Assembly (NCBI RefSeq): GCF_001949145.1
Contig: NW_019091934.1
Span: forward strand, 1-13,805
Reading direction: 5' to 3'
Source of the DNA: Acanthaster planci
Lineage: Eukaryota > Echinodermata > Asteroidea > Valvatida > Acanthasteridae
DNA length: 13,805 nt
The stretch's first letter is position 1; each line of letters starts with the position of its first letter. Of the stretch, positions 1 through 8,985 are shown piece by piece. Under the pieces are notes generated by a model. It saw only the letters and a program-made list of their open reading frames with translations, searched no databases and was not told the DNA's origin. The position numbers and the translations under genes are program-made.

Positions 1-1229
1 GGATAATCGTCATTTCGCGCTGGGTGACCTGAATGAGAAATTCCTTCGAAATTTTACTTTTCTTTTCGTCTATGGGCAATCATGTTGGCATTTTGACCCC
101 TCAAATTGAAAAAATATGGAATATGAGACAAATTAAGATGCGTACAGAACAGGAAGGGAGAAAAAAATATGTCCCACATTTTGACTTGAATGTATATGTC
201 TCTATATCTCAAACAAATTACAAATCAAGAATACAGTAAATTCGCTCCAATACTGATTGCCCCTTCAATCAAAATGTAGAAATGAATCCCTCCCTAGCTG
301 CACCTTCATTACGGACACAATCTCTCTCCTTAAATGTGACTGTATACTAAGATTGTTCGAATTCTCCCGAACAATGGCTCATTTCTTTTTTGTCACATTT
401 TTGAAGTAACACTTTTGCATTTATATTTTGTTTTATTTTTGCATTCCTTTTTAGACATTTCCAAACCTTGTCTGTTTGTGTGATAGAAATAGGTTTTACA
501 TCGCCGTTATCCTTTCTTTTCATAACAATTCAAACAGAAACAAAATAGGACTTAATTCAGCAAATAAACATTGATCGATCATTATTTCTTATAGAGATCT
601 TTATTTTTGTGTATGCAAAGTCGGGAGCTGCCTCGGAAAATGTTGGTTGAACGTTCTTCGCTCCAGTAAAGCGAATCATATTTTATATTAAAAAAGAGAA
701 ACTATAAAATATGAATAAAAACCGTGTTTAAAATATTGTAAACAGCACTAACTTGCTCTTTCCTGTAATTATTTCGTGTTAGCAATGCCCTTTCCAGTCG
801 CAGCCTAGCAATCAATATGATTTTTTTTTATCCAGTGGTGTAAATGTTTGAGCTCATACTCGGGGGTTATGGTCCTACATACAGAAAGCATGAGGGGTTT
901 GGCTTTCAGCAATCAGTTTTAACAGACAGACACGAGCCACTGAATAGACTGAAGTGTGGCCAGAGCTTACTATACCTCTGCACCTGCAACCCTGATCATT
1001 CCATTCTGGAAACTTGGCAAAACAGAAGGGAATATTTTTCACAGCTTTTTTTTTATCAAACTTGTTGAAAACAGCTGCACATCTGTGCTCCAAAAGTAAA
1101 CAAAACCTATCTTGGTTACCAAATGAGAAATTGTTTCAAACGAAGCTAAACGATTCCCACTCAGACTTGTGGAAATAAATGCTTCTATCATTGTGTCGTT
1201 GTACTTTCGAAAATGTTTTTTAGCTTTAC
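1..1229. other. Gene-poor AT-rich DNA, nothing recognised
   Basis: I see no convincing gene here. The open frames at 33-239 (plus), 844-1068 (plus) and 875-1093 (minus) are short, have no family-like motifs and no paired splice sites, and look like chance. A Cys-containing minus-strand stretch around 960-1020 could be a further exon downstream of the minus-strand candidate at 1230-1352, but I could not fit acceptor, phase and donor together. Confidence 0.5.
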
Positions 1230-1352
1230 AAACATTGCTCCAATGGTTTTTCCCATCATCCGTCAAATACAGAAAATAGTCAGTCCTCCGGGTCAAAAGG
1301 TTTACCCCTTCACCCGTGATACATTCGTATTCACATTGCGTGGTACGCATGA
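1230..1352 (-). CDS. Putative phase 1-1 exon, Cys-containing, family unrecognised
   Basis: On the minus strand a pyrimidine-rich acceptor (GAGCTTTTTCCTCAG, AG at 1354-1353) opens a 123-nt frame that ends at a GTAAAG donor (exon end 1230). Both ends are phase 1, the arrangement usual for exons that encode extracellular modules. The 40 complete codons include the segments GEGVNLLTRR and YFLYLTDDGK, then W-S-N-V with a Cys codon split at the donor. A diverged copy near 5160-5238 on the same strand keeps the frame and the GE-x-VNLLT core, with a single-codon size difference between copies. In-frame divergence favours real coding history over chance. I do not recognise the family, found no confident neighbouring exon, and cannot tell whether this is live or a relic. 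Confidence 0.4.
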
Positions 1353-2131
1353 CTGAGGAAAAAGCTCAATACGTGTAGCTGAAATCGTGTTAACACAAAA
1401 TCCCCCACAAGAAGCTAGACGTGCGTCAATATATTACAATCGTTAAGTTTTGTTTGTGACATCCAGCACTGGGTACTGTCTGTTGTTTGTATAGCTGTGA
1501 AGGTTTACCTGCCATGGAAATGCAGTGCTGGAGGAGGTACCGTCGCATGTCGGGTTTACTCAAATCATTGAGAGCGTCTTATTATTCAACCTTTGCTCCC
1601 AACCACTGCATGATATATAAACATGTTTGCCTGTGAGTCCATAAAGGCGAACTTCCACAAATCGAAGACATAAGTAAATAATTATAACCGGTTCCTTGCA
1701 GTGGTAATTTTACGCAGGTTGGCGCCGAGCAATGATGACATGCTGTCAGTGCTTTGGCAATTAATTCATCTTTTCAGATGACTGACTAGCTTGTTTACAC
1801 AAAGTCACTACGCCCATCTTAAGTAACTTAGCAGGAATTATAAGATCGATGGTATGAATCAACATTTTGTTAAAACATAAAAACAGAGGTTCGGGTAGCC
1901 ATCGGGTAAATGCTCAACTTTCCCTAAAAATCCATGCCCATTTTGGTGTGGTCTGTTTACAGAACTATGTTTAAAACACACTCACAGAAACAAACTCAAG
2001 TAGATGGGGCCATAGTTCAACATTAACATTGGATTCACGCAATTTTAATAAGTAACGCCTATTAAATGAAAGCTTAATTTCTACGACTTGTGGTTTTTGG
2101 AGCGGGGGGGACGCTCCAGAAATTATGAAAA
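1353..2131. other. Intergenic, nothing recognised
   Basis: No gene, RNA gene or element is recognised. The only local structure is a 9-nt complementary pair, CCAGCACTG at 1463-1471 and CAGTGCTGG at 1523-1531, which could be chance. Minus-strand open frames that begin near 2228 and 2295 run out of the following repeat and have no domain-like content. Confidence 0.5.
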
Positions 2132-2944
2132 GATTGCAATCCATGGGGTAAAAGTAGTTCCGACACACCGCCAACTGAATGTGTGCATTGATGCCTACAC
2201 CAGATGCGAAGTAGAGCATTTCGTTCAATTTCCCAGAAAATTAAGCATTCATTTTTGCCATCGTATCGCCTCACTTTTACCCCAATATGTGGCATTCATT
2301 GGCTATCTAATATTCAAAAAGGACACAATTTGGTGCAAACTGCTAATCGTTAGTTGATCGGCGGCGTAGGAATTTCTTTCCGCTTATTTTCCGGGCGTCG
2401 ACCAAAAATCTGGAGCCTCGTTGTCAGACGCGGAAATGCACAGATAAAATTCGCTACAGTGTGTGCGTAGCTGTTTAGTTTGAAGGTGGTGTCTGTAACC
2501 CTAGAAGGGAAACTTGATCCGGATCTTTGCTCTAATTAGCACACACCAGCAGTGACTTCTTTGACTACTCACATCATTTTTATTGGCTGTGAAGCTTGGC
2601 ATTTCTGGTTGAAACACACTGATAGAAGGTAAGATAACATCCATCTAGTATACCGCCAAAACCTGTACTGTATACTTTGTATTACAGCGGTTGAAACTGA
2701 AAGCAACTGAAAGTAAAGTTATCGTTGACACCAATGAGTATAACTGGTCTCCAGTTGAACATAGAAGGCCCAATTAAGCTTATAACTGCAAAAGGTGTTT
2801 ATGATCGGTGGTGTTTACTCCTTGGCTTGTGTTCGTCGGGGTATAGACTTTCTAGGAAGAAGTATTTTGAAACCAATTGTATTGTAGGCATTATTGAATA
2901 ATTTATTTGGGGGGGGGTTAAGTCGAGTTGAAAGCGGCGATTTT
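2132..2944. repeat. Dispersed repeat R, copy 1 (direct orientation)
   Basis: About 813 bp that reappears in the same orientation at 3763-4590. Long near-identical blocks include the segments around 2318-2400, 2535-2620 and 2740-2870. By eye most blocks differ at roughly one base in ten. Copy 1 lacks about 25 bases present in copy 2 near 4325-4350, and has a G homopolymer near 2909-2917 where copy 2 has a T run. No terminal inverted repeats, long ORF or RNA-gene boxes are seen, so the type is open: a non-autonomous mobile element or a local segmental duplication. The ends are judged by eye and are uncertain by about 20 bases. Confidence 0.8.
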
Positions 2945-3762
2945 AGTTACCAGTGTCACTCAATGATGGTAGAAAAATCACGTTGATATTGAAAGTTCCA
3001 ACAGGATTAAATTGAAATGTGTTAATTAAGACGGCGTCAACATTATCGAAACAGGGAAAGCGTTGTTGTTTGAAGCAATTGTCGCTATTAAACACCACAG
3101 AGTCAATTTATATCCTCTCAATATAAATAAACTCGCGCAGTCTCTTAAGTCACTTTCCCAATGATACGCTGAATTAACAATTCCATTCGTATGTCACTAC
3201 TTCACAAAACGTAAAAAGGCTCTGCACTGGCTCAACACATGTAATCCCATGTCTGGGTTAATTTCTCCACATAGCACAACCAGGTATGAAGTAACATATA
3301 TTTTCCCCTGAGTACATAGTAAAAACCGCCCACGATTCCATTGTTCACACTTCACATACCTGGATGGTTTGACAACCATATTTGGTAATGAACGAACCCA
3401 TCAGGGGTTCGGTATCGGTTCTACCTGAGTGCACACACATTATCTAATCCAAGTACATTGTACCCTGGGTATTGCTCTCTCACGTTCTCGCCCTTTTATC
3501 CCCGAGAAGAAGAAAAATTTCCAAAAGCGAGGTCGTGAACTTGCTAAAGATCTTGTGTGTGTGCGAGTGTGTAGGATTACAAGAGGGAAATTCCGACTCT
3601 TGTGTCGTTTTAACATGCAAATGAGTTCCTCAATAATCAGCCTTAGGAGATTTTCTTTATCGTACGAACTCCGAACTACACCAAAAGCGGGCACAGGTTT
3701 CATTACAACACCTGTATGTGGGTACATACAGGCAAACTACCATAAACCGAAGATTCTGTATT
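2945..3762. other. Spacer between R copies, small inverted repeats only
   Basis: No gene recognised. Two small inverted structures are present. CCAGGTATGAAGT at 3280-3292 pairs with ACTTCACATACCTGG at 3349-3363, with a two-base bulge and a 56-nt loop. GAACCC at 3394-3399 pairs with GGGTTC at 3405-3410. The opposed open frames near 3429-3764 and 3440-3727 overlap on opposite strands, show no family features and run into repeat R copy 2. I do not call them genes. Confidence 0.5.
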
Positions 3763-4590
3763 GATTGCCGTCCATTGACTAAAAGTAGTTCCGACATACC
3801 GCCATTGTGAGCATTGATGCCTACACTGAGATGCAAAGTAGAACATTTCATGCAAACTTCAGAACATTAAGCATTCATTTTTGCCATCGTACCGCCTCAC
3901 TTTTTCCCTCAAATAATTGGAATTCATTGGTTAATATAATATTCGAAAAGGACACAATTTGGTGCAAACTGCTAATCGTTAGTTGATCAGCCGCGTAGGA
4001 ATTTCTTTCCGCTTATTTTCTGGGCGTTGACCAAAACCTGGAGCCTCGTTTTCACACGCGGAAATGCGCAATCAAAATTCGCCACAGTGTATACGAAGCT
4101 GTTTAGTTTGAAGGTGGTGTCTGTAACCCTAGGAGGGAAACTTGATCAGGAATCTTTGCTTTAATTAGCACACACCAGCAGTGACTTCTTTGACTACTCA
4201 CATCATTGTTATTGGCTGTGAAGCTTTGCATTTCTGGTTGAAACACACTGAAAGAAGGTAAGATAACGATCATCTAGTATACCGCCAAAACGTGCACTGT
4301 ATACTTTGTATTACAACGGTTGAACCATTGACACTGTCCAACAAACATCCAGCAACTGAAAGTAAAGTTATCGTTGACACCAATGGGTATAACTGGTCTC
4401 CAGTTGAACATAGAAGGCCCAATTAAACTTATAACTGCAATAGTTGTTTAAGATCGATGGTGTTTACTCCTTGGCTTCTGTTTGTCGGGGTATAGACTTT
4501 CTAGAAAGAAGTATTTTGAAACTCCTATTGTATTGTAAGAACTGTTCACAAATCTTTTTTTTTTTTAGTTGAGTTGAAAGCGGCGATTTG
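3763..4590. repeat. Dispersed repeat R, copy 2 (direct orientation)
   Basis: Second copy of the repeat at 2132-2944, offset by about 1630 bp. It starts at the shared GATTGC followed by AAAGTAGTTCCGACA and ends at the shared GAGTTGAAAGCGGCGATTT. It carries an extra stretch of about 25 bases near 4325-4350 absent from copy 1. A possible acceptor-like TTTGTATTACAG in copy 1 reads TTTGTATTACAA here, so that site is not conserved and is unlikely to mark an exon. Confidence 0.8.
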
Positions 4591-4802
4591 TGTCAACGTC
4601 CTGCAAACTGGGCGTGCAGTGCCGTAGTAGAAAATTCTCGTAATTTCAGTTATAAGCAGGGATGACAGGACGAAGTCTCTGAGTAGAACCTAACATGTCA
4701 TAGCAACAAATCTGACAATAGCTTTATTTTAGTTTCGTCCGTAAATCAGTTGACATGGCAGTGATAAGGAGACAATGCAAGTCCCGCTCATGCAGTCAAT
4801 AT

Positions 4803-5048
4803 CTATGTTCATCTGTATAATCATTCATAAGCACTTAGTCAGTTTCTCTATATGATTTGTTTCATGATTTATGTTAAAAAAAGCCGCATCCTCTTTGAGT
4901 GATCTCTTTTCACCGCTTCCCAGATTGTATCGAGCACTGGCACGGTGTTCCAGAGGTTGCAGGTTCAAACCCCACTCTTATCAATTTCTTTGTTTATCTT
5001 TACAATCATTCATAAGCACTGAGTCAGTTTCCCTATGTGAATTGTTTC
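4803..5048. repeat. Pair of ~62 bp direct repeats around a SINE-like remnant
   Basis: 4803-4864 and 4987-5048 are direct copies, 184 bp apart, sharing AATCATTCATAAGCACT and then A/G-GTCAGTTTCCCTAT-like sequence and TTGTTTCA. The stretch between them contains the tRNA-like segment described separately. Far too long for target-site duplications, they are better explained as a tandem duplication of an element tail plus its body, or as two neighbouring copies of one SINE-like tail. Confidence 0.6.
4933..4980 (+). repeat. tRNA-derived SINE-like remnant (B box)
   Basis: GGTTCAAACCC at about 4962-4972 is one base away from the pol III B-box consensus. It sits in AGAGGTTGCAGGTTCAAACC, which resembles the variable/T-arm region of tRNA-derived SINEs. 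A convincing A box is not present at the normal spacing upstream: TGGCACGGTG near 4938 is too close and imperfect. I read it as a 5'-damaged SINE relic rather than a tRNA gene. No acceptor stem or anticodon loop can be drawn. Confidence 0.3.
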
Positions 5049-5159
5049 AATTAGAAGTACCAAGAAAACAACAAAATGCAATAAATAAAGTGTCCAATTA
5101 ACTCCGACTCTGAGAGCATTCTTGTACAGTTGTACTCTTTATATAAAAGCTGCAGACAA

Positions 5160-5238
5160 TATTCACTCCTGAAGGTCAGAAGGTTCACCTCTTCACCCGT
5201 GTTACCATTCATATCCAGATCAGGTCTGGTACACCTGA
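5160..5238 (-). pseudogene. Diverged second copy of the 1230-1352 exon-like segment
   Basis: On the minus strand, starting at AG/TC (5240-5237), the frame matches the upstream copy through GEEVNLLTFR and a following Glu-Tyr, then diverges. The upstream DNA also matches, for example CAGCTA...ATTGA, so the duplication included flanking intron. The polypyrimidine tract is degraded (AACTTTGGTGCCGAG) and no donor equivalent to that of copy 1 is seen. The frame stays open to about 5051 without recognisable content. It could be a dead exon copy or part of an old dispersed repeat. Its function is unknown. Confidence 0.4.
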
Positions 5239-5299
5239 CTCGGCACCAAAGTTCAATGCTATAGCTGAACGTGTTTGACTGGAAGGCAGACATGCATCG

Positions 5300-5937
5300 T
5301 CAGTGATCGGTTGATGAATGTGGCTATAAAGCAAGAACGCATAATCCCTGAACCCCTGACAGAAATAGGAACCTACTGTATTACGGTCTACGTGCCTTGC
5401 ATTAACTGCAGCATAAACTTCGGCTTTCTCCCTTCAAAGAGAAGTGCTAAGGCAAAAAATGCTAGATTTCCCCTTTCGTCTGAATAAAATCAAGAAAGAA
5501 AACAATTTCAAAAACAAAACAGTGAGAAAAATACAGGAAGCGTGTGAATATGATTAAAGACTGTGAACAATCGTATCCCCTGTCTGTTAATTCCTGTTAG
5601 GTTTTGCCCTTTGAGTGACATTTACTCTTCCATTCTTCTACAGAAGAGGCAGTAGATATGTGATACATATTTTGTGAAGTTAGCCTGACTATGATGTCAA
5701 ACTTCTGTTTTGTTTGCTCTCAACTGTGTGGACAAAATTATTTCAGGAAAGAATTTAAATTTCAAAGTTTTTAGCCTCGAAACTGCTTTCATGTTAACTC
5801 TATAGTCGGCTAAGAGAAGGAAGAAAAGAGTACTTAACTCATTTCTGTCTTTCTATATCAAAAAGTAAAAGGAAAGTAAAGTTATTCTAGTAATAATTCC
5901 CCCAAAACCAATATCAGTAAGCAAATATTTGCTACTG
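5300..5937. other. Intergenic, nothing recognised
   Basis: No gene or repeat recognised. It would lie downstream (3' side) of the minus-strand terminal exon that stops at 5938, so it may contain that gene's 3' UTR. I see no clear AATAAA on the minus strand just after the stop codon. The plus-strand open frame 5275-5487 has no recognisable feature. Confidence 0.45.
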
Positions 5938-6168
5938 CTAATACATGAAGGATTTATTACTTATACTTTGAAAAAGCACTGTGCTTAAAACTTCATTATA
6001 CATACTATCACTGAAGTCCTTGTCAATGCGTTCTGCTTCACCAAAATGTTGCTTCCAACTTGGGGCTATTCCATTGGCGTAAACAAAGATACAGGTTGCC
6101 AAGGCAGGCCACTTCTTGTAGAGAATGTTTGCTTTACTGGGAAACAGCTCACAGTAATCTTGCTGAAT
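5938..6168 (-). CDS. Probable terminal exon of a small minus-strand gene, family unresolved
   Basis: On the minus strand an acceptor ATTTTTCAAACAG (AG at 6170-6169) opens a 231-nt frame of 76 codons ending in TAG at 5938-5940. The peptide reads like folded protein, not chance: it includes YCELFPSKANILYKKWPALA near its start, then an Ala/Gly/Trp stretch (ANGIAPSWKQHFGEAE) and a mixed helical tail. The pattern F-P-x-K...L-x-x-K-W-P reminds me of the C-terminal region of uncharacterised animal proteins with N-terminal SAM-like domains. That is an impression, not a match. A candidate first exon lies upstream at 6983-6901. The connecting exons are unclear, so the gene may be real, partial or decaying. 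Confidence 0.5.
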   Translation of the reverse strand: MQQDYCELFPSKANILYKKWPALATCIFVYANGIAPSWKQHFGEAERIDKDFSDSMYNEVLSTVLFQSISNKSFMY

Positions 6169-6344
6169 CTGTTTGAAAAATACTTCATTTCATGTAACCT
6201 AATTATTTTATACTCATGACTGTGCACTCAAGAACATGCGTACATTTAATGGGTGGCTCAAAATTGAAAAGGAGTAAAATTATTCATTTTCCTGACATTT
6301 ATCAAACTACATATAAATCGCTGTATTTCAAAGTAACCTATTAC

Positions 6345-6563
6345 TTAAATTAATCTTCCAAAGATGCTTGCACCATCTCCTTTCAAAGAATGTATTGAAG
6401 CAGCTCTGGATAGTACTATTTTAGGAATAATGTGTAATGCACAAGCATTATTTTCACACAGAGTGATCTCAACTACTGAATGGATACATTTTCCCATTAA
6501 TGAATGGGTCATTTTTTTAACCCTGGAGTGGACAAAAAAAGTGATAAGTGGCTTCCACATATC
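6345..6563 (-). CDS. Possible internal exon or decayed coding piece, unrecognised
   Basis: The minus-strand frame is open for about 80 codons (stop TAA at 6345-6347) between two stronger coding candidates on the same strand. An acceptor-like ACTACTTGGCAAACAG precedes ATCC at about 6563. Splicing from the donor at 6901 would complete an Arg codon (AG/A) and stay in frame through C-D-M-W-K-P-L and on to the stop. However, I find no consensus donor inside the segment that would lead to the terminal exon at 6168. The acceptor tract is weak, and a different frame upstream (6630-6680) also looks somewhat coding-like. Treat it as tentative. Confidence 0.22.
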   Translation of the reverse strand, partial: DMWKPLITFFVHSRVKKMTHSLMGKCIHSVVEITLCENNACALHIIPKIVLSRAASIHSLKGDGASIFGRLI

Positions 6564-6900
6564 ACAAGGCGAGGATCTGTTTGCCAAGTAGTGTAAAATT
6601 GCAACAGTTTTTTAACCATACCATGCTTGGATCTAAGATGTGTGAGGAAACATCTGAAGTATCTCATCTAAGTCTGGATTTCTGGAAAAGCCTTTACTGT
6701 TCTTGTCCTGGACTGAGGAAGTGTGTAAGGCCTAGTGTAGTGGTAGGCCTAATGGTGGCAATCCGATGCGCATACTTAGCGCACATGGAATTGTCTGGCC
6801 GCATACCCGTCAATTTGACAACTTTGAACCAGGCTACATATAATTAAATCTGTACAAAATGTAGAAAGGATTCGAATACATATTTTTTTTCATAACCCAC

Positions 6901-6983
6901 CTTTTAAATTTACCAACAAATGTAGGATTCAAATCCCCAAACCCCCAGTCCTCGAGAATACTTCTAACGGCATCCATGTTCAT
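6901..6983 (-). CDS. Probable first coding exon with SAM-like N-terminal helix
   Basis: On the minus strand, ATG at 6983-6981 (or ATG at 6977-6975, with a better AACATGG context) starts a short frame with MDAVRSILEDWGFGDLNPTF, ending at AAAAG/GTGGGT, a strong donor (exon end 6901, phase 2). The spacing of hydrophobic residues and the W-G-F-x-D-L-x-P-x-F pattern resemble the first helices of SAM domains in animal proteins. The rest of the domain would be on later exons, which I could not place confidently. An in-frame upstream ATG at 7019 also exists. The likely 3' partner is the terminal exon at 6168-5938. Confidence 0.42.
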
Positions 6984-7019
6984 TTCGCCCGTAGCGCTGG
7001 TGTGCGCGTGTAAAAGCAA

Positions 7020-7325
7020 TGCAAGATGAGAGAAAGTGTGAAAGAACTTTCCACGTGCGTCTGCTTACTACCTAGCTTGGTCATTTTTTATTTTTAATTT
7101 TTCCCTGTTTAGTTTTTACGCTTCCTGTGTTCAGTTGAATACCTCACGGAGTTCACTCTGGTCATATGCTGAGCATTAATTACCCATCAACTATGAGTTT
7201 AAACGTTGTTACGCACTGGTGGGTAGCTATTAATCGTTCTTACTGTGTACAAATTATGACACAAGCGGGAAATAACAAGATAATTCTCGTTTTAATCGAA
7301 TTTGAGCAAAACTTGCACAGTTTCC
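7020..7325. other. Intergenic; upstream side of the minus-strand candidate gene
   Basis: No gene recognised. If the first exon at 6983-6901 is real, this stretch holds its 5' UTR and promoter, but no TATA box or other convincing promoter element is visible on the minus strand. The plus-strand frame 7166-7357 shows no family features. Confidence 0.4.
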
Positions 7326-7344
7326 TCACCCAACAAATTTACCC

Positions 7345-7734
7345 AACTTATTTTTAGAGTGTAGAGTCTCCGCTATTAGATGGTTATATTTGATGATGTC
7401 TATGGCTTCTCTGATGCGGCGGGGATACCATCGTTCGATGCTGGTGATGAGTTCAGCTTGGCTCCAGTTGATCTGATGGTCTCCAGTGTGGGAGTGCTTG
7501 ATTATTGACNAACTTTTGAAGCTCTCCCTTCCTGCCATGAGCTTTCTGCTCGTTGATTCCGGTAGGAAGGTCCCTGCCCGTCTCGCCGATGTACACTTCG
7601 CCACATTGGCAAGAAATTCTGTACACCCCTGGTCTGCCCTGGGGTCCTGCCGGTCCATGTGCGAGGTGAGGAGGTTGTGCAATTGCAGTGGGGCTGTGTG
7701 GAAAACTCAAACACCGTGCTTGTGGAGAATGCAC
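7345..7734 (-). pseudogene. GIY-YIG endonuclease domain of the Penelope-like element, frameshifted
   Basis: In one minus-strand frame GVYRISCQCGEVYIGETGR (about 7635-7575) supplies the GIY and YIG strands and the catalytic Arg of the GIY-YIG fold. Just upstream lies the linker, in a different frame, with C-x-C remnants. The domain then continues past the undetermined base at 7510 in another frame: H-S-H-T-G-D-H-Q-I-N-W, then RRIREAIDIIKYNHL, which contains the Glu expected in the REA(I) motif. The split happens at or very near 7510, so it may be genuine decay or a sequencing error around the N. In intact elements this nuclease nicks target DNA to prime reverse transcription. Confidence 0.8.
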
Positions 7735-7862
7735 TGAAGTACTGCCTAAGTAGGGGAGGGTAATGGAACTAGCGGCCCTAACTAGTTGCCTCTGGGTGCA
7801 GGAGACCCTTCGGCCGGGGGTGGATCTGGGATCTTGGGTCTTGACTTGGCTTGTATCTGTTA

Positions 7863-8324
7863 CGTTGCAGTGCCGCGGTGATGTGGTGGAGTTCTTGGCC
7901 GAGGATTTTTTTGGTCGCAGATTTTGTATGCCCAGCGGACAAGGGCTCGGTTGGCAGACGACTTGATCTTGGGGTGGTAGAAGGACGTACTGTGGAGATA
8001 CCTATCCGTGTGGGTAGGCTTGTGGTAGACAGTGCGTGCTAGGCTGCCGTCCTCCTTTCTGGTCACTTCAACATCAAGAAACGAAATGTTGCCATTACGT
8101 TCTTGTTCCATGGTGAATTGGATGCTGCTGTGAAGCCCGTTGAGGTGTTCCAGAAAGAGTTGGAGGTTGTCCTGCCCATGCTGCCAGATGACGAACGTAT
8201 CGTCCACATATCGGAGCCAAACTTTGGGTCTGTGGTCTGATGTGTTGATGGCAAGCTGCTCAAAGTCCGACGTAAACATGTCCGCCAGAACCGGTAATAC
8301 ATATCGGTTGACGCATGTGGCTAT
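7863..8324 (-). pseudogene. Penelope-like reverse transcriptase, C-terminal fragment
   Basis: The RT catalytic box reads LRYVDDTFVIW near 8210 (minus strand), with the Tyr-Val-Asp-Asp that holds two of the metal-binding aspartates. It is followed in family order by a helical stretch, FLDVEVTRKEDGSLARTVYH, then KPTHTDRYLH and a basic S-F-Y-H-P-K-I-K segment. These are typical of the RT palm end and thumb of Penelope-like elements. Upstream, PVLADMF and an acidic D-F-E-Q match the motif before the catalytic box. The frame is open for roughly 150 codons, then stops (TAA at 7862-7860) before the nuclease. The fingers and the motif with the first catalytic Asp are absent, so the fragment cannot be active. 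Confidence 0.85.
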
Positions 8325-8369
8325 TCAGGCCGAAAACAGATGCTTAATTAAATACCTTGAATATAAATG

Positions 8370-8393
8370 TGACCTTATGTATGACCTTATGTA
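8370..8393 (+). repeat. Perfect 12-bp tandem duplication
   Basis: TGACCTTATGTA occurs twice in succession (8370-8381 and 8382-8393), in the gap between the truncated end of the Penelope-like element and the long palindrome. It could be a junction scar or a simple replication slip. Confidence 0.9.
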
Positions 8394-8440
8394 GTATGTG
8401 ACGTCGGAAAAATCACAGTGTGGAAATTTGTCTTCTGAGT

Positions 8441-8825
8441 TAGCATCTTGGGAAAAATGTTGCAACCTGACTCCACTTTTGGAAACCGAAAAAGTCATAT
8501 TTTTGTTCTTAACTTGCTCTTCATAGAGTCCACTTGCATGTGAGCAGTGTTTGTGGGGAAAGTTTTTCATGGAGATTTGGGGGTAAAAGTCTTGTCAACT
8601 TGGTGAATTTTTAGTGTGTACATCCAATATGTGTCACGCACACGTCAAAAATGCACTAAGTCTAACAGGATTTTAGCCCCAAAACTCCATGAAAGACGTT
8701 CCCCATAAACTCCTTACACTGCTCACATGCAAGTGGACTCTATGAAGAGCAAGTTAAGAACCAAAATGTGACTTTTTCGGTTTCTAAAAGTGGATTCAGG
8801 TTGCGACATTTTCCCCGTATCTTAT
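8441..8825. repeat. Long palindrome, ~185 bp arms, almost no spacer
   Basis: The left arm (about 8441-8622) and right arm (about 8630-8825) are reverse complements with only scattered mismatches and small indels. The block around 8505-8550 matches the complement of 8711-8757 (CTTCATAGAGTCCACTTGCA and onward) without change. The centre is within a few bases of 8626, leaving a very short loop. No ORF of note lies within it. The structure could be a foldback-type mobile element, a hairpin produced by breakage and fold-over replication, or a source of hairpin RNA if transcribed. It ends about 160 bp before the acceptor of the first exon of the NLR gene. Confidence 0.9.
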
Positions 8826-8985
8826 AAGTGAAAATACAGTAGAAGTCTTAAAATGATGGCTGAAGGGAAGGGAATGTTATTCAACTGCGAGTGAATCGAA
8901 GAACCAAAGCATGGTGTTTTTACATACACCTTAGGGTTAATCTTCGACCAAAAATCATTATTTCCCTCGTTTTTGTTACTGACAG

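Larger units (their letters stand above)
7326..8327 (-). mobile_element. Decayed, 5'-truncated Penelope-like retroelement
   Basis: In minus-strand order this holds the C-terminal part of a reverse transcriptase followed by a GIY-YIG endonuclease, the domain order that defines canonical Penelope-like elements. The body is visibly more GC-rich than its flanks. Only the last part of the ORF remains: the similarity starts inside the RT (V-L-P-V-L-A-D-M-F near 8280-8310) just after an in-frame TGA (8327-8325), so the N-terminal half is missing. At least two frame changes separate the RT, the linker and the parts of the nuclease, and an undetermined base lies at 7510. It is therefore a non-autonomous relic. 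Possible causes of truncation are incomplete reverse transcription or later rearrangement; the adjacent palindrome is compatible with either. Confidence 0.85.

Noticed and set aside
4925-4980. A functional tRNA gene
   Set aside because: Only a B box is present; no A box at normal spacing, no acceptor stem and no anticodon arm can be drawn.
6364-6847. Plus-strand open frames 6364-6591 and 6548-6847
   Set aside because: They overlap better minus-strand candidates, have no recognised content and no paired splice sites.
7486-8394. Plus-strand open frames across the retroelement
   Set aside because: They are antisense shadows of the RT and GIY-YIG frames, which show clear family motifs on the minus strand.
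8325-8570. Minus-strand open frame of 81 codons over the palindrome's left arm
   Set aside because: It is explained by the palindrome; there are no protein-like motifs, and the RT similarity stops at about 8324.
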